Source: Pseudoalteromonas luteoviolacea S2607 (GTDB taxonomy: Bacteria > Pseudomonadota > Gammaproteobacteria > Enterobacterales > Alteromonadaceae). From it: a DNA stretch of 59,662 bases. Numbering within the stretch: position 1 is the first letter of the stretch; every line of letters starts with the position of its first letter. The notes beneath the pieces are model-generated. The model saw only the letters and a program-made list of their open reading frames with translations, was not told the DNA's origin and did no database searches. Of the stretch, positions 45,060 through 52,397 are shown piece after piece. The stretch lies in contig NZ_AUXV01000024.1 of assembly GCF_001625575.1 (NCBI RefSeq), positions 1-59,662 of the forward strand, written 5' to 3'. A program made the position numbers and the translations under genes.

Positions 45060-45806
45060 ATGAAAATTGTACTGATCACAGGTGCTAGTCGTGGCATCGG
45101 TGCTGCGAGTGCGAGATGCTTAGCAGCCCAAGGGTATGTGGTTGCGATTAACTATAAGTCGAATCATCAAGCCGCTGAAGAAGTAAAAAGTGATATTTTG
45201 GCGGCTGGTGGAAAAGCTGCGCTTTTTCAGGCTGATATTAGTGATGAGCAGCAGGTCGTCGCGATGTTTAACGCGATTGAAACGCGTTTGGGGCGGGTAA
45301 CACACCTCGTTAATAATGCAGGTGTATTGCAAACACAGATGCGTGTCGAGGAAATGAATGCTGAGCGCATCAATTGGATGCTGACACAAAATGTGACACC
45401 GTACTTTATTTGTGCGCGGGAGGCGATTAAACATATGCGTGACTCAAGCTATCCTGTAACAAGCTGTGCCATGGTAAATGTCTCTTCAGCGGCCTCTTAC
45501 TTGGGCGGAGCAAATGAATATGTTGATTATGCCGCCGCAAAAGGCGCGATAGACAGTTTCACAACAGGCTTGTCACTGGAGCTTGCGGCTGAAGGAATAC
45601 GTGTGAACGGTGTGCGACCTGGCTGTATCTATACTGATATTCACGCCGATGGTGGAGAGCCAAATCGGGTTGATAGAGTCGCAGAGTTTTTGCCATTAAA
45701 ACGTGGTGGGACACCTGCAGAGGTTGCTAATGCGATTGCCTGGTTGTTAAGTGATGAAGCGTCTTATGCCACCGGCACGTTTATTGATTTAGCTGGTGGG
45801 AAGTAA
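45060..45806 (+). CDS. Short-chain dehydrogenase/reductase (YgfF-like)
   Basis: A 248-residue classical SDR oxidoreductase using NAD(P). Motifs are TGASRGIG (cofactor), NNAG, catalytic Ser in VNVSSAASY, and YAAAK with the active-site Tyr and Lys; the C-terminal ATGTFIDLAGG closes the fold. Sequence is closest in feel to the glucose/sugar-dehydrogenase-like YgfF group, but the substrate cannot be told. AAGGAG is 7 bases upstream of the ATG. A terminator lies just before it, so it has its own promoter. Confidence 0.85.
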   Translation: MKIVLITGASRGIGAASARCLAAQGYVVAINYKSNHQAAEEVKSDILAAGGKAALFQADISDEQQVVAMFNAIETRLGRVTHLVNNAGVLQTQMRVEEMNAERINWMLTQNVTPYFICAREAIKHMRDSSYPVTSCAMVNVSSAASYLGGANEYVDYAAAKGAIDSFTTGLSLELAAEGIRVNGVRPGCIYTDIHADGGEPNRVDRVAEFLPLKRGGTPAEVANAIAWLLSDEASYATGTFIDLAGGK

Positions 45807-46076
45807 GCTAATTTTAATTGGGGGTGATGCCCTGTTTACCATATTGAAAGAGCGCACTCTTAGGTTTATCGCCTTTTATATAGAGACTAAATTTCACTGA
45901 CCTACCTAATATCACAGCTAATGCTTATCGGTTTTTTATGTAATTGGGTAGGAAAATTGGGTCTACCATAACTAATTAGCGCTCCTCCTGCGTTTTGAGC
46001 GGGCTGGCTTACACTTTCGATTTTACAACCGGTATGTAGGACACATTAAGTTTATTAGAAGAGGAGACTCAGTCGC

Positions 46077-46484
46077 ATGGAGTATTTTTATAAAGTCCAG
46101 CTTTATGTTCTCTATACATTTGAAAGAAGTAGGGGAGAAAACAATGATTACGCTTTCTTTTCTGCTCTGTGTTTGATTTCATTTTTGATTATGTTGAACG
46201 TACATAGTGCCTTTTTGCTTGGGGAGCTTCTTATTCCTAGTGCTTTTAAGCGAATAAACGATTGGCTTTATCATGAAGCGTTTTTTCATATAAATGCAAT
46301 TGCCATTTACTTTGTACCATTCATGTATTGCTGGGCAAGACGGAAAAAGTATAAGGGCTTTCCAGATTTTGACCAAGAAATGATGCAAAGCAGTTTGGTT
46401 AAAAAATATGGGATACTCAATTTTGTTGTCTACTCTTTAGCCAGTGCTCTTGTGTTTTTGTGGTTGTTATTTAGTCGTATTTAG
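46077..46484 (+). CDS. Hypothetical membrane protein
   Basis: Not recognised. The 135-residue protein has about three membrane segments (roughly 27-50, 70-86, 110-132). GAGGAG lies upstream of the ATG at a somewhat long distance (11 bases). It starts an accessory patch that runs to about 49.6 kb, where neighbours resemble toxin/immunity fragments; membrane immunity proteins do exist, but no link is shown. Confidence 0.55.
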   Translation: MEYFYKVQLYVLYTFERSRGENNDYAFFSALCLISFLIMLNVHSAFLLGELLIPSAFKRINDWLYHEAFFHINAIAIYFVPFMYCWARRKKYKGFPDFDQEMMQSSLVKKYGILNFVVYSLASALVFLWLLFSRI

Positions 46485-46489
46485 CTGGA

Positions 46490-46714
46490 TTATCGATTAG
46501 ATTTTTCAACTGACATATACGGACACCAAGTCTGATATCTCTCATACTCTATCAGAATACTTGGTTTATAGCTTAGTTCCGTCATCTTGTTTCCCTTCAT
46601 ATACCAGCCTTCACGTTTTCGGTTTCCGAGAAGTGAGTCATGGTAAAAATCACACCTAGCAATGGGTATAGTCACCTTCATAAAGTGAGGTTGTGGAAAT
46701 GGATCTCCAGCCAT
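46490..46714 (-). CDS. Uncertain small ORF
   Basis: A 74-residue ORF on the minus strand that I cannot recognise. An ATG at residue 12 is an alternative start. Sequence such as GNRKREGWYMKGNKMTELSY looks protein-like, but there is no ribosome-binding site worth noting. It contains the repeat motif GACATATACGGACACC (46512-46527, plus strand), which recurs elsewhere in this patch, so it may be repeat-derived. Confidence 0.3.
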   Translation of the reverse strand: MAGDPFPQPHFMKVTIPIARCDFYHDSLLGNRKREGWYMKGNKMTELSYKPSILIEYERYQTWCPYMSVEKSNR

Positions 46715-46746
46715 CCCACACAGCCCAAGAAAAAGCTGTGGAATGA

Positions 46747-46890
46747 GAGTTAGGTAAGCCGTTGACTAAAGCGAAAAAGAACACTTTGAAGGACAATACA
46801 CCTGCACGTAGTGATGCATACTCTGAGGATCTTGCAGGTGCAGCTAAAAGACATAAGAAAATATTTGATGATGCAATGAAGGAGAAGTAG
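46747..46890 (+). pseudogene. Toxin-tail-like remnant upstream of an immunity-like gene
   Basis: An open frame of 47 codons without a normal start (a TTG is at 46762). It reads LGKPLTKAKKNTLKDNTPAR, then SDAYSEDLAGAAKRHKKI, then FDDAMKEK and a stop. It is charged and helical, like the last residues of a polymorphic (Rhs/CDI-type) toxin. It ends 8 bp before the next gene, the usual place of an immunity gene. The rest of the toxin gene is missing. Homology is inferred from character and position only. Confidence 0.45.
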
Positions 46891-46898
46891 TAAAAGCC

Positions 46899-47333
46899 AT
46901 GAAGCTATCGAGTTTTATCGGGAAGAGCATCGATTCACTATTAGAAAAAAAACCATTTTTAGATTGGAATTTGGAGAAGTCATTAGATGACGAAGGTGAA
47001 GAGTTAGTTTATCACTATGTCTTTATTAAAAATGGTCTTGAAGTGCGATGCGATGAAGAGTTAAAAATCTGTGTAATATTCATTAATTCTGGTGAGTATG
47101 GTGGGTTCAAAGAGGAATTTGAAGATGCGTTTTTGACTTTGGAGAAAAGTGAAGTCGTAAATGATTTTGGTGCTCCAACTATGTCAGGTGGACCCGTTGA
47201 TCATCCTATACTGGGTCGCTCAGGTGCTTGGGATCAGTTTGTACTTGATGACTTTGTAATTCATTTTCAATACAAAGTTGGGTCAGAAAAGATAGAGCGT
47301 ATTACTATCATGAACCATGACTCTCTACCGTAG
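46899..47333 (+). CDS. Putative immunity protein
   Basis: A 144-residue acidic cytoplasmic protein with no known enzyme motif. The block VVNDFGAPTMSGGPVDHP and then WDQFVLDDFVIHFQY with a closing RITIM resembles small immunity proteins found next to Rhs-type toxins. AAGGAGAAG lies about 15 bases before the ATG. It directly follows the toxin-tail-like remnant and is followed by a hairpin, so the pair forms a small cassette. The exact family is not identified. Confidence 0.55.
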   Translation: MKLSSFIGKSIDSLLEKKPFLDWNLEKSLDDEGEELVYHYVFIKNGLEVRCDEELKICVIFINSGEYGGFKEEFEDAFLTLEKSEVVNDFGAPTMSGGPVDHPILGRSGAWDQFVLDDFVIHFQYKVGSEKIERITIMNHDSLP

Positions 47334-47369
47334 CAGGAAGATTGAATATTACTTTAGCCTTTATTATCT

Positions 47370-47391
47370 AAAGCCCACACCCGTGGGCTTT
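47370..47391 (+). terminator. Hairpin after the immunity-like gene
   Basis: AAAGCCCAC / GTGGGCTTT with an ACCC loop, 37 bp past the stop. A short T stretch is built into the 3' arm, with little beyond it. Confidence 0.65.
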
Positions 47392-47409
47392 GCCAATTTA
47401 AGAAGACAC
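47392..47409 (+). repeat. 18-bp direct repeat, copy 1
   Basis: GCCAATTTAAGAAGACAC occurs here and at 48842-48859 in the same orientation, about 1.45 kb apart. The pair encloses the second toxin-tail/immunity-like cassette. Confidence 0.8.
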
Positions 47410-47413
47410 ACAC

Positions 47414-47432
47414 GGAGTGTCCATATATGTCT
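47414..47432 (+). repeat. 19-bp repeat, copy 1 (inverted partner at 48663)
   Basis: GGAGTGTCCATATATGTCT is the exact reverse complement of 48663-48681. A diverged version, GACATATACGGACACC, lies at 46512-46527. Confidence 0.85.
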
Positions 47433-47624
47433 ATTAAAATTTTTTACCAGACTTTCATCACCGCACTTCCACAAGCCACTAATAAAAGGTTACAGGGCTG
47501 TTCATGCCTAAATTCCTGCTCAGACTACTCATTGGGCAAAATACCTGAACAATTGCAGCATATATCACTTTTAGGAGTTGTTTGTTCCTGCTTAGAAGCT
47601 TATTTGGTGCTGTGATAAATTAAG

Positions 47625-47756
47625 ATGGGTGTCTATAAAGAGGTCAATGTAGTGGAAGTCTTATCAGGAAAGCAAACAGCTGCACAAATGGAAAGAAAGA
47701 TAAGGAAAGCGCCTGATTCCAAATGTGGAACAAATACCTGTGTAGCACAAGATTAA
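47625..47756 (+). pseudogene. Second toxin-tail-like ORF upstream of an immunity-like gene
   Basis: A 43-residue ORF starting at ATG 47625: MGVYKEVNVVEVLSGKQTAA, then QMERKIRKAPDSKCGTNTC and VAQD. Like the remnant at 46747, it looks like the C-terminal end of a larger toxin and ends 14 bp before the next gene. Its ATG may be fortuitous. It could instead be a complete small protein; conservation would decide. Confidence 0.45.
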
Positions 47757-47770
47757 AGGTTGGGGTTGCC

Positions 47771-48595
47771 ATGTACAAAAATGTATTTCCAGGTGATTTG
47801 AATTTAGATAAAGCTGTTAGCTTCCTTGTCTGCAATTGGTCTAGCGAGTTAGAAGATGAGCTTTTAAATATTAATGAGGGGCTTTTTAATCACTACAGTT
47901 TGAAGCCTATATTGGCCAATGGAAGCTGCGATGACAAAACCACAGATGGTAAATATAGCCGGGTCAGAAAGAAACTATTAGATTTTCTTCGGTCAGAAGC
48001 CTCATTTGTTGATTTTAGATTGGTCAGTGAGCCAGACTACCAAGATGATTTTTTTCCATCAAAGCTTCTTGCTGCATTTAGCCTTGATAAGGAAGCCCTC
48101 AATCAAGGGATTTTCTCTGCAAGAGAAACAAGTAACGATATTACCAGTGAAGATGTAGTCGATGTGTATGAAGGCTATTTGAATAAATTAGGTCTTTTCT
48201 ATGGCGGGGTGTTTTTGTTTCCAGCTAAGTACGGCCCAGACTATTATTTATCATCTATTAATGCAATGCCGAAAGGGACGAAATTCGGTTCTAATGATGA
48301 ATATGTTCGAAGGCTAAATAACTGGAGAGAAAACTCGGGTGTAGCAAAATTTTACCCCTTAAATGGATATTTCAGAGAGATATATCAATATAACTTTATT
48401 GTGGAGTCTCATCTCAATAAAAGATTTGCAGAAAATACTATGAAGGAGTTTATGGAGTCTAACGGTTCATTGATTCAATTAAACAATGATATCCCTCAGT
48501 TTCTATGGAGCATAGAAACTGGAAGATTGGCGGAGATAGGCGAAGCACTAGAAACAAGTGGCTTAGTACTATCATCAGATACAAAGCCACTGTAA
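47771..48595 (+). CDS. Putative immunity-type protein
   Basis: A 274-residue cytoplasmic protein of unknown family. The ATG at 47771 follows AAAGG and GGGG a short distance upstream; an ATG 16 codons earlier has no site. Sequence features are VDVYEGYLNKLGLFYGGVFLFPAKYGPDYY (in parts) and FYPLNGYFREIYQY, which have the look of large immunity proteins in polymorphic toxin loci, perhaps of the Imm52 type. It immediately follows a toxin-tail-like ORF and is enclosed by direct and inverted repeats. Role is inferred. Confidence 0.55.
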   Translation: MYKNVFPGDLNLDKAVSFLVCNWSSELEDELLNINEGLFNHYSLKPILANGSCDDKTTDGKYSRVRKKLLDFLRSEASFVDFRLVSEPDYQDDFFPSKLLAAFSLDKEALNQGIFSARETSNDITSEDVVDVYEGYLNKLGLFYGGVFLFPAKYGPDYYLSSINAMPKGTKFGSNDEYVRRLNNWRENSGVAKFYPLNGYFREIYQYNFIVESHLNKRFAENTMKEFMESNGSLIQLNNDIPQFLWSIETGRLAEIGEALETSGLVLSSDTKPL

Positions 48596-48662
48596 GTCAC
48601 ATTGATTTCTTAAGTTAATGTTAAAAAGAAAGTAGACTATTCAAGCATAGCAAAACTATAAA

Positions 48663-48681
48663 AGACATATATGGACACTCC
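48663..48681 (+). repeat. 19-bp repeat, copy 2 (inverted)
   Basis: AGACATATATGGACACTCC, exact reverse complement of 47414-47432. Confidence 0.85.
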
Positions 48682-48707
48682 ATTTATGTCAAGCTAAGCA
48701 AATCTAT

Positions 48708-48740
48708 CGGGGCAGCTTTTGCTGCCTCGTTGTTTTTTAA
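48708..48740 (+). terminator. Rho-independent terminator
   Basis: A 9-bp stem CGGGGCAGC / GCTGCCTCG (one G-T pair) with a TTTT loop, followed by TTGTTTTTT. It lies 113 bp after the 47771 gene stop and could end that transcript. Confidence 0.75.
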
Positions 48741-48841
48741 TATCTACCAGCTGCACTTCGATGATTAGCCACATGCAATAAAGCGTTGCTCTGACATATA
48801 TCTGGGCTTAACTGTTTTTCAGCGCCCCTCATGAGCTACGA

Positions 48842-48875
48842 GCCAATTTAAGAAGACACCCATTTTAAATTGGGC
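48842..48875 (+). repeat. Direct repeat copy 2 within an imperfect hairpin
   Basis: GCCAATTTAAGAAGACAC (48842-48859) repeats 47392-47409. Here GCCAATTTAA can pair with TTAAATTGGGC (48865-48875) apart from one extra G, giving a hairpin followed by seven As. Confidence 0.7.
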
Positions 48876-49146
48876 AAAAAAACTGAGCCCTAATTCAATT
48901 TCCAAGTGCTCAACTAAAATTATCAGGGGAAAGATAATTATAAAAAGAACCACCGTGAAGGGGTTAAAGGTTAAAAATGGCTCAAAGAGACCAAATTAAG
49001 AAAGATCAAAAAGGCTACTGGAAAAATTGGGATGACGCTATGTAACTGTCCCATAAACATCAACAAAAATTCTCTATCCATTGGCTTTCAACTGAGCTAG
49101 TATCAGGAGATTCGTATGTACTTGTCTGACAAAAGAAGGTAGGGGG
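48876..49146. other. Intergenic region of the accessory patch
   Basis: The gap from 48596 to 49146 is about 550 bp. Apart from the repeats, terminator and short ORF listed separately, no gene is visible. A further partial copy of the GACATATAT motif lies near 48798. Confidence 0.55.
48968..49045 (+). pseudogene. Third toxin-tail-like fragment
   Basis: A short frame with ATG at 48977 (AAAGG 6 bases upstream): MAQRDQIKKDQKGYWKNWDD, then AM and a stop. Like the other two fragments it is charged and ends in an acidic tail. It precedes a membrane protein gene by about 100 bp. Very short, so the call is weak. Confidence 0.3.
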
Positions 49147-49569
49147 ATGCTTAAAAGAATAAAAATTTCGAAATCGGTTGTTGCTTCCTTATATTTACTG
49201 CCTATCTCGATATTGATTTTTCTACTATTGCTTGTTTTTGTTCCGATTGAATTTAAAGTTGGGTATTACATAAATATATTCTTTGCTTTGTTTTCGATTG
49301 TGAATTGCTTTTATAGTGTTGTGTGCTCTTTTTTTATTCTCAGAGCCTATCACTCAATACCTAATACATCATCTAAATTATTTGATTATTTATTATTATG
49401 TATTTTGCACGTATTTGCGGGTTATTACTTTTGGCGAAAGATAAAAAAGAAAGTAGAAGCAGAAGAAGTGGAAGTCACTTTACAGTGGAAGATAAGTGTA
49501 ATAGAGATCCTCTATGTTACATTAGTTTTTATCGCAATCGTAAGTAGTAAGCTAATGTACGATGCTTAG
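49147..49569 (+). CDS. Hypothetical membrane protein
   Basis: Not recognised. A 140-residue protein with about four hydrophobic segments (roughly 12-32, 38-68, 82-96, 115-135) and a basic/acidic stretch WRKIKKKVEAEEVEV. AAGG and a G-run lie just before the ATG. It follows a toxin-tail-like fragment, so a membrane immunity role is possible but unproven. Confidence 0.5.
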   Translation: MLKRIKISKSVVASLYLLPISILIFLLLLVFVPIEFKVGYYINIFFALFSIVNCFYSVVCSFFILRAYHSIPNTSSKLFDYLLLCILHVFAGYYFWRKIKKKVEAEEVEVTLQWKISVIEILYVTLVFIAIVSSKLMYDA

Positions 49570-49609
49570 GCTCAAAACCCTACTTATTCTGATAGGTAAA
49601 ATAGGCTGA

Positions 49610-49632
49610 ACAAGCCGCTTAATACGGCTTGT
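49610..49632. terminator. Hairpin between convergent genes
   Basis: ACAAGCCG / CGGCTTGT, 8-bp perfect arms with a 7-base loop, between convergent stop codons at 49569 and 49647. No T run of note. Confidence 0.6.
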
Positions 49633-49646
49633 AAATAAACTAGCGA

Positions 49647-50021
49647 TTAGAATGTCGCGTAGTTTGCTTGAATATAGATATTATTGCCTTTGTGATCGCC
49701 ACAGATGCCAGAAAACTGAAGAGGGGTGTTGGTGTTTTTTGAATGCATAGCCAGATCAAACATGCGCTCAGCACCTGGTGAGCTTGCTGGAATATACGCA
49801 TAAATTGCAGATGGGCAACCTGGTGCTTCCCACGTATTATTGGCGTCATTTGCAGCGGCTTCATTGCTATCTACTGAAGCGAAGTAATAGTATGCATTAC
49901 CGTGATATACTTCGACACGAACTTCCTTTACAACCTTATCGGCTGTTACAACGGTTGTTGATTGTGCTTGAGATAAGCCAGCGAATAAAACAAAAGATGC
50001 AGCTATAGCCAATTTTTTCAT
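49647..50021 (-). CDS. Hypothetical exported protein
   Basis: Not recognised. The 124-residue protein has a clear signal peptide (MKKLAIAASFVLFAGLSQAQS). The mature part is beta-rich with two cysteines (APGCPSA and SGICGD) likely forming a disulfide, and an aromatic patch NAYYYFASV. It ends NNIYIQANYATF. AAGGAC lies upstream of the ATG. The upstream region has an 8-mer tandem repeat and a long inverted repeat. Such a small disulfide-bonded secreted beta protein could be a binding subunit, which is a guess. Confidence 0.7.
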   Translation of the reverse strand: MKKLAIAASFVLFAGLSQAQSTTVVTADKVVKEVRVEVYHGNAYYYFASVDSNEAAANDANNTWEAPGCPSAIYAYIPASSPGAERMFDLAMHSKNTNTPLQFSGICGDHKGNNIYIQANYATF

Positions 50022-50114
50022 ATTAGTGTCCTTTATTTTTCAACTTTAAATCCATTGGCTATTCTATTTAAAAAATCAAATTTTTAAATAATGATATGCT
50101 TTTAAATAATATAT

Positions 50115-50154
50115 TTAAATTGTTAAATTGTTAAATTGTTAAATTGTTAAATTG
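50115..50154 (+). repeat. Five tandem copies of an 8-mer
   Basis: TTAAATTG is repeated five times without a mismatch. As an 8-bp unit in non-coding DNA, its copy number could vary between strains and change promoter spacing for the gene starting at 50021. Confidence 0.92.
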
Positions 50155-50190
50155 TGACTTTATTAATTTTTATAGGTTTTTTCGTTTAAA

Positions 50191-50240
50191 TAGACTCACG
50201 TTAGTTTTTATAACTTTGATGAAAAACTAACGTGAGTCTA
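50191..50240. repeat. Long perfect inverted repeat, 19-bp arms
   Basis: TAGACTCACGTTAGTTTTT (50191-50209) and its exact complement (50222-50240) enclose a 12-base loop. It lies 170 bp from one divergent gene start and about 200 bp from the other. It could be an operator, an RNA hairpin or a mobile-element trace. No T run follows the right arm, so it is not a standard terminator on the plus strand. Confidence 0.9.
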
Positions 50241-50438
50241 TAGAGCTTAGTGGCTGATTGGCATTTTTAGTCATTTTTGCTCAAGTTTGGCCGTCAGCTT
50301 AATAGAACACTTCAATTATCAATAAAATCTTAATTATGTTTCCTCTTTTATGCTTGTTATCAGTTTTAGTTATAGGAATTACCCTTGAGTTTGGAAGGAG
50401 CTTATGTGCTCTCATCATCTGAAAATATAGGAGTATGT

Positions 50439-51254
50439 GTGGTAAGTCGTTTGAAGTTAATTTTAGCTGGTTTGTTTTTATTCATTAGCCATTTTGCTGC
50501 CAGTAAAGCGGCTGGTGTACGTTCTATTGATCAACTTCAGTGGAGCCCTCTGAATCCTGCAAGGGGCGTTGCTAGCCCGCAAGCTGCTGATTTATGGGGC
50601 GATCGAAAAAGCAGTGCAGCAACAGGGTTTTTAGTTAAATTTAGGCCGGGTTTTGAGTCTCCACCTCACATTCACAATGTCTCTTATCGTGGCGTGGTTA
50701 TAGAGGGGCTGGTTCATAATGATGATCCGCAAGCCGCAACAATGTGGCTACCGGCTGGGTCTTTTTGGACACAACCTGCTGGTGAGGCGCATATTACTGC
50801 GGCGAAAGACAAACAAAGCATTGCCTACATAGAGATTGATAATGGTCCTTATCTTGTGCATCCAAAAGAGCAAGCTTTTGATAATGGCGAACGTGCGGTC
50901 AATGTTGACCAGTCAAATCTAGTTTGGCTTGGAGCGAATGACATCAAGTGGGTTGATGCGCAACAAGATGTGAAGCGAGCATTTTTGTGGGGGAGTACTG
51001 CTAAAGGCCAATTAAATGGCAGCTTGATTAAACTTCCTGCGGGCTTTAATGGCCAGCTTAAAAGTGAAGGCAGTATCTTTCATGCCGTGGTTATTCGTGG
51101 TCATTTAAAGCATATAAAACAAAACTCTATTCTCAACCCTGGGAGCTATTTTAGTCATACAGATGATGGTTCTCTTATCGAGGTAGCCGAAAAGGAGGTC
51201 GTAATTTATGTGCGTACCAATAGTAAACTACACATTTTGAGCAACAAAAAGTAA
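50439..51254 (+). CDS. Exported DUF4437/cupin-like protein
   Basis: A 271-residue protein with a signal peptide (SRLKLILAGLFLFISHFAASKAA). Two cupin-like halves follow: the first has FRPGFESPPHIHNVSYRGVVIEGLV, with His residues that could bind a metal, and ANIT-type AGEAHITAA; the second is HAVVIRGHLKHI. This layout is like DUF4437 proteins. The GTG at 50439 is preferred because AGGAG lies 5 bases upstream; a TTG at 50385 would add 18 residues before the signal peptide. Function is unknown. Confidence 0.72.
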   Translation: MVSRLKLILAGLFLFISHFAASKAAGVRSIDQLQWSPLNPARGVASPQAADLWGDRKSSAATGFLVKFRPGFESPPHIHNVSYRGVVIEGLVHNDDPQAATMWLPAGSFWTQPAGEAHITAAKDKQSIAYIEIDNGPYLVHPKEQAFDNGERAVNVDQSNLVWLGANDIKWVDAQQDVKRAFLWGSTAKGQLNGSLIKLPAGFNGQLKSEGSIFHAVVIRGHLKHIKQNSILNPGSYFSHTDDGSLIEVAEKEVVIYVRTNSKLHILSNKK

Positions 51255-51419
51255 CAATGGGGAAAGCCGTTCTATTTTTACAGTCTAATTAAACGCATAA
51301 TTTAATTAACTCAATATGCAGAGCATGTTACACCGTGGTGTTTTTTAACAGCAAAAGTTTTTGGGCTCCCGACGAGCCCATGTATACTGCTTTATATATT
51401 AAGCCCCATCAGCGAGTAT

Positions 51420-51947
51420 TTATTGGGGATTAACAATAAGGTGTTTATAGTAATAACTTGTGCTATTGAGCCGCCCTGATACATCGGATACATAATAGGG
51501 TATTTGCCCAACCTTGCTATACCCAATGGAATGATAAAAGTGCTCAGCTTTGTCGCCACTTAGAGTATCTAATACCAAAAGTTGAATACCTTGTTGTAAC
51601 GCATCTGACTCAATATATGCCATCAGCTGTGAAGCATATCCTCGACGATGAGCGCGTGGCTGAACGAGCAGTTTTTCAACCTCAGCACGGTGACGCCCAT
51701 TTTGTTTTTGACACAATGACAGCTGTACGGTGGCTTGCACTTCACCATGGTCATATAAGATGTATAACAATCTTTGGTTGTTACTGACTTCTTTTGCAAC
51801 TGTTTGCCAATAAGAAAGCAGCAAGTCTGCCCCTGCTGGTGCATAAAAACCGAGAGATGCGCCGTGATCAATACAAGCGTCTAATAGGTTGCGCAGCGCT
51901 TCAAAGGTTGCGGGGTCTATTCGAGCAATACGTTCAATGGTTATCAC
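51420..51947 (-). CDS. GNAT-family N-acetyltransferase
   Basis: A 175-residue acetyl-CoA-dependent acyltransferase. The acetyl-CoA-binding motif is VEKLLVQPRAHRRGYASQLM (R-R-G-Y-A), followed by LLVLDTLSGDKAEHFYHSIGYSKVG, typical of GNAT motifs A and B. The substrate is unknown. It overlaps the upstream HTH gene by 4 bp (ATGA), so the two are cotranscribed and perhaps functionally linked. Confidence 0.85.
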   Translation of the reverse strand: MITIERIARIDPATFEALRNLLDACIDHGASLGFYAPAGADLLLSYWQTVAKEVSNNQRLLYILYDHGEVQATVQLSLCQKQNGRHRAEVEKLLVQPRAHRRGYASQLMAYIESDALQQGIQLLVLDTLSGDKAEHFYHSIGYSKVGQIPYYVSDVSGRLNSTSYYYKHLIVNPQ

Positions 51948-52201
51948 TTTGCTACCTTGCGCTCTAATTGAGTTATACGCGCATCAATTTCAGTAAGCTG
52001 TTCAAATAAATGGCTGCGCTTTAATTGTAGCTGAGCCAGTTGCTGCGCTTGGGTCGCATTATGTGCGCGAACGGCTTTATATAAACGCAGTTGTGAAATA
52101 TGGCATGACTTGGCGCTCTCGCTAATACTTAATCCTTTTTCATTGACCATATGTATTGCGCGGAGCAAGTTATCTTGCATGTTTAAGGTTGCTATATCCA
52201 T
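51944..52201 (-). CDS. Small HTH protein with coiled-coil tail
   Basis: An 85-residue putative regulator. LSISESAKSCHISQLRLYKAVRAHN looks like a short helix-turn-helix, followed by a long helical segment (LQLKRSHLFEQLTEIDARITQLERKV) likely to form a coiled coil. The ATG at 52201 has AAGGG 5-6 bases upstream; the open frame extends 18 codons further with no better site. It is translationally coupled to the GNAT gene and may regulate or assist it. Confidence 0.6.
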   Translation of the reverse strand: MDIATLNMQDNLLRAIHMVNEKGLSISESAKSCHISQLRLYKAVRAHNATQAQQLAQLQLKRSHLFEQLTEIDARITQLERKVAK

Positions 52202-52397
52202 GGGAACCCTTTCTTCACTTGTTAAAGTAATAACAAGAAGAAAGATTAATGCCAAAAGTTAATCTATATAAAAATCAGTTGGTTAAATTTTTTACCAATG
52301 GCTTTTTGGGTCATAACGGTGCTTTGTCTCTAAACTTGCACCAAAGTGGGGAGTTTTATAGATGATGAGCTAAGTGGCATTACCGATAAACCAACCG

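Larger units (their letters stand above)
50022..50384. other. Intergenic region with repeats
   Basis: The gap from 50022 to 50438 is about 420 bp, very A/T-rich, and without a supported gene. It holds five copies of an 8-mer and a 19-bp-arm inverted repeat, listed separately. It separates two divergent genes for exported proteins. Confidence 0.7.

Noticed and set aside
47427..47615. 62-residue ORF between the two immunity-like genes
   Set aside because: Its start lies inside the repeat motif, there is no ribosome-binding site and the sequence has no protein-like pattern beyond scattered Cys.
47392..48875. Integron attC sites
   Set aside because: The repeats lack the GTTRRRY core and the attC arrangement, and no integrase is present.
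51362..51380. Terminator TGGGCTC/GAGCCCA after the cupin-like gene
   Set aside because: The hairpin is real, but the T-rich run lies on its 5' side and not downstream on either strand.
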